A stretch of DNA of 5,079 nt, from assembly GCA_946481035.1 (NCBI GenBank), contig CAMLNK010000402.1, forward strand, positions 1 through 5,079, written 5' to 3'. This document shows positions 1 to 4,069 of this stretch, in pieces. The notes under the pieces are model-generated. The model ran no database searches. It was not told the DNA's origin and saw only the letters and a list, made by a program, of their open reading frames with translations. This DNA is from an uncultured Dyadobacter sp. (GTDB lineage Bacteria; Bacteroidota; Bacteroidia; Cytophagales; Spirosomataceae). Position numbers and translations under genes: made by a program. Every line of letters begins with the position of its first letter. The stretch's first letter is position 1.

Positions 1-127
1 CAATAGTGGCGTAAAGCGCGCCGTCGGGTTCGATGATGTCGAGCCAGAGGCCTGGTATGTTGAGCAAAATACCCGCCAGCAACAGCCAGGGGAAATAACG
101 GTGCAAAAACGGGTCACGGTCGTTCAT
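1..127 (-). CDS. 5' fragment of a membrane glycosyltransferase (GT39/ArnT-like), cut by the window edge
   Basis: Only the first 42 codons are present; the gene continues past the left edge. The start is the ATG at 127-125. The upstream frame reaches a stop codon with no other ATG between, so this start is well supported, although no Shine-Dalgarno sequence precedes it. The peptide begins MNDRDPFLHRYFPWLLLAG and continues with a hydrophobic stretch at about residues 12-30, which would be the first transmembrane helix. It is followed by D30-I-I-E-P-D-G-A-L-Y-A (to residue 40). A first helix followed by an acidic EPDGALYA-type loop is characteristic of dolichyl-phosphate-mannose or ArnT-like lipid-linked sugar transferases (GT-C fold), where acidic residues in this first extracytoplasmic loop are catalytic. 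The family call is inferred from this short segment only, and donor and acceptor are unknown. It lies 108 bp downstream of the HxlR gene on the same strand. I found no clear promoter in that gap, so read-through is possible. Confidence 0.68.
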   Translation of the reverse strand, partial: MNDRDPFLHRYFPWLLLAGILLNIPGLWLDIIEPDGALYATI

Positions 128-235
128 AAAGGTGCGTATTACGGGAATGCAGCAACACGGTTAAAATTGTGCCTGCCAATGGCGATGTACGCACGAAGAT
201 TTGAACTTGTGACGAGTATAGGTCGGAAATGCGTA

Positions 236-625
236 TTATTTAATTGTTAATACAGGACAACGCACCCTTTTCTTTTCCGAACCCGGCCGGTTTTCACTGC
301 CCCAGTCGGTGAGGATATTGATGACCGGTTCGAGGCTTTTGCCAAGGTCGGTAAGCTGGTACTCCACGCGCGGCGGCACTTCGGGGTATACTTTGCGGCT
401 GATGAGCCCGTCGCTTTCCATTTCGCGGAGTTGCAGGATGAGAATGCGCTCTGATACGGCCGGTAGGCTGCGGCGGAGATCGCTGTACCGCATAGCGCCG
501 TAGGCCAGCCGCCACAGGATCGAAGGCTTCCAGCGGCCTCCAATCAAGTCCAAAGTGTAAGCCATATCACAATTTCCATTAATCAGTAATTCGTTTTCAA
601 GGTTCGTGGAGCTCTGTTTTCGCAT
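236..625 (-). CDS. HxlR-family winged-helix transcriptional regulator
   Basis: This is a 129-residue DNA-binding regulator, close to the usual 100-130 residues of HxlR/YodB proteins. The family signature is clear: C19-D-M-A-Y-T-L-D-L-I-G-G-R-W-K near the N-terminus (residues 19-33), then the winged helix-turn-helix with RYSDLRRSLPAVSERIL (46-62), LQLREMESDGLISR (64-77), and the wing segment PPRVEYQLTDLGKSL (84-98). HxlR proteins act as cytoplasmic dimers and usually regulate a divergent neighbouring enzyme gene. Here the neighbour is a short-chain dehydrogenase starting 99 bp away on the other strand. Cys19 is at the position conserved in redox- or electrophile-sensing members, and a second cysteine, Cys123, lies near the C-terminus. 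The ATG at 625 is chosen because the signature begins soon after it and three operator-like half-sites lie just upstream, suggesting autoregulation. The inducer cannot be told from sequence. Confidence 0.95.
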   Translation of the reverse strand: MRKQSSTNLENELLINGNCDMAYTLDLIGGRWKPSILWRLAYGAMRYSDLRRSLPAVSERILILQLREMESDGLISRKVYPEVPPRVEYQLTDLGKSLEPVINILTDWGSENRPGSEKKRVRCPVLTIK

Positions 626-668
626 AACTTACATTTATGTTAGTACTTGATAATTATGTTAGTACCTG
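626..668. promoter_or_regulatory. Putative HxlR operator: three half-sites related to ATGTTAGTAC
   Basis: TTATGTTAGTACTTG at 635-649 is repeated as TTATGTTAGTACCTG at 654-668, with 14 of 15 bases identical and a 19-bp period. A third, inverted and less exact half-site, ACTTACAT at 627-634, pairs with ATGTTAGT at 637-644 to make an 18-bp imperfect palindrome (7 of 8 arm positions). GTACT (643-647) and AGTAC (661-665) also form an inverted pair. TACT/AGTA half-sites resemble what is reported for YodB-type operators. The position, between the HxlR start codon and the dehydrogenase promoter, is where a self-binding dimer would block both genes. Direct HxlR binding is inference. Confidence 0.6.
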
Positions 669-697
669 TAAAATTAAGAGTTTGAAAGATAGTTTTG
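665..697 (+). promoter_or_regulatory. Candidate promoter of the short-chain dehydrogenase gene
   Basis: TAGTTTTG at 690-697 is an exact match to the Bacteroidota -7 box TAnnTTTG, and lies 27 bp before the dehydrogenase start codon. The -33 region is weak: CCTG at 665-668, 21 bp upstream, shares only the TG of TTTG. The last operator half-site (654-668) covers this -33 region, so repression by the HxlR protein is mechanically reasonable. A poor -33 element could also mean that activation is needed. Confidence 0.5.
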
Positions 698-715
698 CAA
701 TGAAATCAAACCAAA
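684..715 (-). promoter_or_regulatory. Candidate hxlR-type promoter, TTTG-N20-TATCTTTC
   Basis: On the minus strand a TTTG (712-715) is followed after 20 bp by TATCTTTC (684-691). This matches the Bacteroidota -7 consensus TAnnTTTG at all but the last base. Transcription would start near 678, giving a leader of about 50 nt that contains all of the putative operator, so a bound repressor would lie in the path of RNA polymerase. The -7 box overlaps that of the divergent dehydrogenase promoter by two bases (690-691). This is a consensus match only. Confidence 0.5.
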
Positions 716-724
716 TTCATCATC

Positions 725-1465
725 ATGCAAAACTTGAAAGATAAGGTCGCATTTGTTACGGGAGGATCGCGGGGCATCGGGGCCGCGATTGTAAGGAGGC
801 TTGCCGCGGAAGGTGCAAAAGTGACTTTTACGTACGTAAACAGTAAAACACAGGCGGAAGCACTCGTGAACGAACTCGCCGGGGAAGGCCTTACCGCCGT
901 AGCCCTGCAATCCGACAATGCGAAAGAAGGGGCAGTGTCCTCGGCCATCGACCAGGCCGTCGAACATTATGGCAAGCTGGATATCCTCGTGAACAGCGCA
1001 GGCGTGTACGTAGGCAAGGCATTTGAGGAGCACACCACGGAAGATTACGATTACGTAATGAATGTGAATGTCAAATCCGTATTCGAAGCATGCCTCACGG
1101 CTTCCCGGAAAATGGAGCAGGGCGGACGTATCGTCACCATTGGCAGCTGTATGGCCGATCGCGCGGCGGTACCACAAGCCACGCTGTATGCGGCGAGCAA
1201 GTCGGCACTTTCGGGCTTTACGAGAGGACTTTCCCGCGACCTGGGGCCGAAGGGCATTACCGTGAACCTGATCCAGCCCGGGCCGGTGGACACGGATATG
1301 AACCCGTCGACATCGGACTTTTCCGATTTTCAGCGTGGTATGATGGCGATCCCGAAATATGGTCGTCCGGAGCATATTGCCGACGCGGTGGCGTTCCTCG
1401 CAAGTCCGGCCAACAGCTACACCACCGGCTCAGTGATCACGATCGACGGCGGTACGCTGAGCTAG
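725..1465 (+). CDS. Classical short-chain dehydrogenase/reductase (SDR), FabG-like
   Basis: This is a 246-residue NAD(P)(H)-dependent oxidoreductase with a Rossmann fold, expected in the cytoplasm. All classical SDR landmarks are present: nucleotide-binding TGGSRGIG (residues 12-19), the NSAG variant of NNAG (90-93), Asn115, catalytic Ser141 and Y155-A-A-S-K159, the PGPVDTDM segment (185-192), and the C-terminal TGSVITIDGG (234-243). Arg16 in the glycine motif is common in NADPH-preferring members, which is suggestive only. The length is normal and no residue of the Asn-Ser-Tyr-Lys tetrad is missing. The ATG at 725 is the only start that leaves a normal N-terminus (MQNLKDKVAFVTGG). The protein resembles 3-oxoacyl-ACP reductase but stands outside any fatty-acid gene cluster, so the substrate is open. 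Divergence from an HxlR regulator suggests an inducible carbonyl reductase for a xenobiotic or stress compound rather than lipid synthesis. Confidence 0.96.
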   Translation: MQNLKDKVAFVTGGSRGIGAAIVRRLAAEGAKVTFTYVNSKTQAEALVNELAGEGLTAVALQSDNAKEGAVSSAIDQAVEHYGKLDILVNSAGVYVGKAFEEHTTEDYDYVMNVNVKSVFEACLTASRKMEQGGRIVTIGSCMADRAAVPQATLYAASKSALSGFTRGLSRDLGPKGITVNLIQPGPVDTDMNPSTSDFSDFQRGMMAIPKYGRPEHIADAVAFLASPANSYTTGSVITIDGGTLS

Positions 1466-1483
1466 ATCTTTGGATTGCACCCG

Positions 1484-1514
1484 TTGGATCGGACAGATTA
1501 GTTTCCAATATTTG
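1484..1514 (+). promoter_or_regulatory. Candidate promoter of the Crp/Fnr gene, TTG-N20-AATATTTG
   Basis: TTG at 1484-1486 is followed after 20 bp by AATATTTG (1507-1514), a one-base mismatch to TAnnTTTG. The spacing equals that of the hxlR and higBA candidates in this window. A start site near 1520 would give a leader of about 47 nt to the ATG at 1568. The rest of the 1466-1567 gap shows no terminator hairpin after the dehydrogenase, so some read-through is possible. Confidence 0.35.
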
Positions 1515-1567
1515 CCGCCGACACCAGGCCGCGAAATCCATTGGAAAAAGACCCCGCATTGCAACGA

Positions 1568-2137
1568 ATGATCATCGACCATGTTCTGCGCCGCATTGAG
1601 CTCACGGCCGCCGAACAGGCACATTTTGTTTCTCTCCTGAAAGTCCGCAAGCTGCTTCCGCGGCAATACCTCGTCCAGCAGGGCGATGTATGCCGGCACG
1701 AAAGCTACGTCTGCAAAGGTTTTCTCCGTTCATTTTATGTGGACGAGAAGGGGAACGAGCATACCCTGCATTTTGCGATGGAAGACTGGTGGATCTCCGA
1801 TTTCACCAGCTTCCATTTACAGCTCCCGGCTGCACGGAACATTGTTGCGCTCGAAGCTTCGGTTTTATTACAAATAGAAAGGGATGATCTCGAACAGCTC
1901 TATAAGGACATTCCGGTATTCGAACGCTTCTGGCGCATTCTTGAACAAAAGGGCAGCATTGCACAGGACCAGCGCATCCTGAACAACATTTCCATGACCG
2001 GCGCCGAGCGCTACGAAGCCCTCATTGCCAAATATCCGACCCTCGAACAACGTATGCCCCAGCGGCATATCGCTTCTTATCTGGGCATTACGCCGGTGTT
2101 CCTAAGCCAGATCCGGAAGCAGTTGTCGAGGTCATAA
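1568..2137 (+). CDS. Crp/Fnr-family transcriptional regulator, cAMP-independent Bacteroidota type
   Basis: This 189-residue protein has an N-terminal cyclic-nucleotide-binding-like beta roll (about residues 20-105, with RQYLVQQGDVCRHESYVCKG at 32-51), a dimerisation helix (about 106-132), and a C-terminal helix-turn-helix: M163-P-Q-R-H-I-A-S-Y-L-G-I-T-P-V-F-L-S-Q-I-R-K-Q (163-185). The usual cAMP-contacting pattern with Gly-Glu and Arg-Ser is absent (MEDWWISDFTSF at 71-82 stands there), and there are no N-terminal cysteines for an FNR iron-sulfur cluster. The ligand is therefore unknown and may not exist. The reading frame also permits a TTG start at 1541 (198 residues). I prefer the ATG at 1568 because MIIDHVLRRIELTAAEQ has the usual distance to the family's LTxxE segment. 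The gene is plus-strand, 102 bp after the dehydrogenase, and converges on higA with 32 bp between stops. Its targets are unknown; the dehydrogenase and the flavin oxidoreductase are candidates by proximity only. Confidence 0.93.
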   Translation: MIIDHVLRRIELTAAEQAHFVSLLKVRKLLPRQYLVQQGDVCRHESYVCKGFLRSFYVDEKGNEHTLHFAMEDWWISDFTSFHLQLPAARNIVALEASVLLQIERDDLEQLYKDIPVFERFWRILEQKGSIAQDQRILNNISMTGAERYEALIAKYPTLEQRMPQRHIASYLGITPVFLSQIRKQLSRS

Positions 2138-2169
2138 TTGTAGGAAATTATTGTAAATTGGCGGGTAAG

Positions 2170-2487
2170 TCATGCAGGAGAAGCAGTCCAAAAATGTTGA
2201 ACGGTATAATCCCGCATTCGCTGTTCGGCTTGCCGCAGGTCGAAATTCTGCTGCATATTCAGCCATAGTTGCGGCGTCGTATTGAATGCCTCCGACAAAC
2301 GTAAGGCCATGTCAGGAGAAACGGATTGATGCCCGTTAATCAGTTGCGAAAGTGTCTTACGTGCCACGCCTAGGCCCTTTGCCGCATCCGTTACCGATAA
2401 TTCGAGCGGTTCTAAATACAGATTTTTCAAAACCTGTCCAGGATGCGGAGGGTTTTTCATGGGTGATTTTACTTTATTGTCTTCCAT
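2170..2487 (-). CDS. higA: HigA antitoxin, HTH-domain addiction-module protein
   Basis: This 105-residue antitoxin of a type II toxin-antitoxin pair binds and neutralises the HigB toxin and represses its own operon. HigA family features are clear: P15-H-P-G-Q-V-L (15-20) at the start of the conserved region, then the Xre/Cro-type helix-turn-helix SVTDAAKGLGVARKTLSQLINGHQ (31-54), and ISP-like SVSPDMALRLSEAF with TPQLWLNMQQNFDL (55-84), the latter matching the family's TPxxWLNLQxxYDL. The ATG at 2487-2485 lies 13 bp after the higB stop codon, and AAGAAG just before it could act as a weak ribosome-binding site. The frame stays open upstream to 2547 inside higB, but that extension (MRMATCTMLIIW...) is unlike the family and is rejected. 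Order toxin-antitoxin is the hallmark of higBA. The helix-turn-helix is expected to recognise the palindrome at 2793-2810. Confidence 0.95.
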   Translation of the reverse strand: MEDNKVKSPMKNPPHPGQVLKNLYLEPLELSVTDAAKGLGVARKTLSQLINGHQSVSPDMALRLSEAFNTTPQLWLNMQQNFDLRQAEQRMRDYTVQHFWTASPA

Positions 2488-2500
2488 AGTCGTCTTCTTT

Positions 2501-2779
2501 TTAGTGATAGTCCAGATAATCAACATCGTGCACGTGGCCATCCTCAAAACGGAATATGATCCGGTAATTGGCGTTAACTTTCACGGACCAAAAATCTTCG
2601 AAATCTCCTGATAGCTTATGCATACCGGAACCGGGGAAATCCACGTCCTCCGGCCTGGCAGCGCCATCAAGCAAACCCAATATCAAGCCTATCTTTACCA
2701 ACTGCGACGCAGGTAACTTTGACCCATCGTCTTTTTGGTAAAAAAGTTTTAGCGGCTTGCTATTGATTGTTTTTATCAT
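2501..2779 (-). CDS. higB: HigB toxin, RelE-superfamily ribosome-dependent mRNA endonuclease
   Basis: The 92-residue protein is full length for HigB and aligns without gaps, by my recollection, to the Proteus vulgaris toxin numbering. The residues reported as important there, His54, Asp90, Tyr91 and His92, occur here at the same numbers: SGMHKLSGDF (51-60) contains H54, and the protein ends D90-Y91-H92. The core FWSVKVNANYRIIFRFEDG (63-81) is the family signature, with Arg73 and Arg77. HigB enters the ribosomal A site and cuts translating mRNA, causing growth arrest until HigA is resupplied. The toxin therefore looks active, with no truncation or frameshift. The ATG at 2779 gives MIKTINSKPLKLFYQ, the standard start. 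It has no separate ribosome-binding site and almost no room for a leader after its promoter. It is cotranscribed with higA, 13 bp downstream. Base composition is somewhat AT-richer than the flanking dehydrogenase and flavoenzyme genes, consistent with mobility but not proof. Confidence 0.95.
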   Translation of the reverse strand: MIKTINSKPLKLFYQKDDGSKLPASQLVKIGLILGLLDGAARPEDVDFPGSGMHKLSGDFEDFWSVKVNANYRIIFRFEDGHVHDVDYLDYH

Positions 2780-2784
2780 TCCTG

Positions 2785-2815
2785 TAAATATAACCTGTTA
2801 CGTAACAGGTGTCAA
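2785..2815 (-). promoter_or_regulatory. higBA promoter, TTGACA-N17-TATATT
   Basis: On the minus strand TTGACA (2815-2810) is followed by a 17-bp spacer and TATATT (2792-2787). The same bases also read as the Bacteroidota form TTG-N20-TATATTTA (TATATTTA at 2792-2785, one mismatch to TAnnTTTG). Only 7 nt separate TATATT from the higB ATG, so the predicted transcription start falls within 0-2 nt of the start codon. The spacer is the 18-bp palindrome, giving direct steric autorepression. Confidence 0.75.
2793..2810. promoter_or_regulatory. HigA/HigBA operator, 18-bp perfect palindrome
   Basis: ACCTGTTACGTAACAGGT is identical to its reverse complement over all 18 bases. It fills the spacer between the -35 and -10 elements of the higBA promoter and overlaps the last base of TTGACA. 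A HigA dimer bound here would exclude RNA polymerase. Further CCTGT/ACAGG half-sites stand alone at 2781-2785 and 2837-2841 and could be weak secondary contacts. Binding by HigA is inferred from position and family behaviour. Confidence 0.8.
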
Positions 2816-2903
2816 GTATGTTTTGGTATTAACATGACAGGCATTAAACAAGTTTAAGCAGTTTTATTAAAATAGTTATACGCCTCTCTGCTGACGGTGC
2901 AGA

Positions 2904-2911
2904 TACTTTTG
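2904..2911 (+). promoter_or_regulatory. Candidate -7 box of the flavin oxidoreductase gene, TACTTTTG
   Basis: TACTTTTG is an exact TAnnTTTG match ending 17 bp before the start codon, giving a predicted leader of about 12 nt. No TTTG or TTG lies 18-22 bp upstream. Instead the spacer carries an inverted repeat, TCTGC-N7-GCAGA (2887-2903), which touches the box and may be a regulator site. The rest of the 2811-2903 gap is AT-rich with no gene. Confidence 0.45.
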
Positions 2912-2928
2912 TAGGCAAAAAACAAAGT

Positions 2929-4056
2929 ATGGAAGCGATCAGCAAAACGATATTCGACGCTACCGCGATAGGCGGCAGAAAACTGGCCAACCGCCTCGTG
3001 GTGGCGCCTATGACGCGTGTGAGCGCAACGGCCGCGGGCGTGCCTACACAGGAGATGGCCGACTATTATGAAGCATTCGCCGCCGGCGGTTTTGGTATGA
3101 TTATCACCGAAGGTACCTACACCGACGAACTGTTCAGTAAAGCCAATTATAATCAGCCTGGAATCGCCAATGCGGCACATATGAATGGCTGGAAGCGTGT
3201 GGTGGCAGCGGTGCATGGTCATAATGCGCTTATTATAAGTCAATTGATGCACGGAGGGGCATTGTCCGAAAGCAATGAGGAAACGATTGCGCCTTCGGCA
3301 GTGCAGCCGATCGGGTTGCGGACGACGGACCATACCGTGCCGCCAAGCCCGTTTCCGCTGCCTCGTTCGATGCGGGCCGAGGATTTCGAAAATGTAAAAA
3401 CCGCCTATGTAAATGCTGCTTTGCTCGCATATGCGGCAGGTTTTGACGGCGTGGAGCTGCACGCGGCCAATGGCTATCTGTTCGATCAGTTCATTACCCC
3501 GCATACCAATCTCCGTACTGACGAATACGGCGGCGATGAGCGAAACCGGCTTCGGTTTTTAATGGAGGTGTACGGGGCTGTGAAGGCGGCACTGCCGGAG
3601 GATTTCATTGTAGGCATCCGCGTGTCTGAAAGTAAGGTGAATGACCTGACATACCGCTGGCCGGGCGGTTCGGAAACGGCCCGACGGATTTTTGAAGTAC
3701 TCGCTGAAATCGACCCGGATTATGTGCATATCGCCGCCGAGGGTGGCCGCTGGGAGCGCGAATGCCTGTATCCCGACGGTACTTCTTCCAACAGCATTGC
3801 CAAAAGCATTTTAAAATCGCCCGTGATCGCCAATGGCGGAATGCACGATGTCGCATTAGCCGAAACGTTGCTAAACAGCAATGCAGCCGACCTGGTGTCG
3901 ATCGGCCGCGCTGCCATTGCCTCGCCCGACTGGCCTAAATTGATGGCCGCCGGAGCGCCGGTAATACCTTTCTCCAAAGAGTTGATCAAACCCAGCCTCA
4001 CGCTCTCACATACTCGACGCGTGCGGGAGCAATGCGATGAGTCGGCCTTATGCTGA
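2929..4056 (+). CDS. Old Yellow Enzyme-family NAD(P)H:flavin oxidoreductase (ene-reductase)
   Basis: This 375-residue FMN-binding TIM-barrel enzyme is a single-domain OYE; it lacks the iron-sulfur/FAD extension of dienoyl-CoA reductases. Landmarks: A26-P-M-T29-R (T29 at the OYE Thr/YqjM Cys position that tunes FMN), Q105-L-M-H108-G-G, the substrate carbonyl-binding pair His178 and Asn181 in HAANGYL, and Tyr183, spaced as H191/N194/Y196 of yeast OYE1. FDQFITPHTNLRTDEYGG (185-202) with ERNRLRF, R231 in GIRVSES, and the FMN-phosphate segments ANGGM (301-305) and SIGRAAI (324-330) complete the fold. It would reduce activated C=C bonds of alpha,beta-unsaturated carbonyls, quinones or nitro compounds using NAD(P)H, in the cytoplasm. 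The physiological substrate is unknown. HGG replaces the more common HAG after Gln105. The gene is monocistronic, 149 bp from and divergent to higB, and ends 13 bp before the convergent gene at the right. The ATG at 2929 fits the family N-terminus and the -7 box. Confidence 0.96.
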   Translation: MEAISKTIFDATAIGGRKLANRLVVAPMTRVSATAAGVPTQEMADYYEAFAAGGFGMIITEGTYTDELFSKANYNQPGIANAAHMNGWKRVVAAVHGHNALIISQLMHGGALSESNEETIAPSAVQPIGLRTTDHTVPPSPFPLPRSMRAEDFENVKTAYVNAALLAYAAGFDGVELHAANGYLFDQFITPHTNLRTDEYGGDERNRLRFLMEVYGAVKAALPEDFIVGIRVSESKVNDLTYRWPGGSETARRIFEVLAEIDPDYVHIAAEGGRWERECLYPDGTSSNSIAKSILKSPVIANGGMHDVALAETLLNSNAADLVSIGRAAIASPDWPKLMAAGAPVIPFSKELIKPSLTLSHTRRVREQCDESALC

Positions 4057-4069
4057 TCACCGTGAATTG

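Noticed and set aside
132..194. Seven-base inverted repeat GTGCGTA/TACGCAC
   Set aside because: The arms are 49 bp apart and do not extend; expected by chance.
133..238. Nine-base direct repeat TGCGTATTA (133-141 and 230-238)
   Set aside because: Too short and not phased with any element; the second copy overlaps the HxlR stop codon. Likely chance.
674..1375. 233-codon minus-strand open frame opposite the SDR gene
   Set aside because: It is antisense to a gene with all SDR motifs, and its composition is typical of a shadow frame.
1090..1599. 169-codon plus-strand open frame across the SDR 3' end and the Crp/Fnr 5' end
   Set aside because: It lies in another frame of two well-supported genes, and its translation is rich in Arg, Gly, His and Pro without any domain pattern. 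It is a shadow frame.
2134..2151. ATAATT-N6-AATTAT inverted repeat between the Crp/Fnr and higA stops as a bidirectional terminator
   Set aside because: The stem is six A/T pairs with no GC and no following T-run, too weak for an intrinsic terminator.
2488..2547. N-terminal extension of HigA reading into higB
   Set aside because: The 20 extra residues are unlike the HigA family, and the ATG at 2487 is correctly placed 13 bp after the higB stop.
2862..2872. TTTTATTAAAA palindrome upstream of the OYE gene
   Set aside because: Low-complexity AT sequence in an AT-rich gap; no further support as an operator.
2854..3504. 216-codon minus-strand open frame opposite the OYE gene
   Set aside because: Cys-, His- and Arg-rich translation with no family pattern; the plus-strand OYE explains the sequence.
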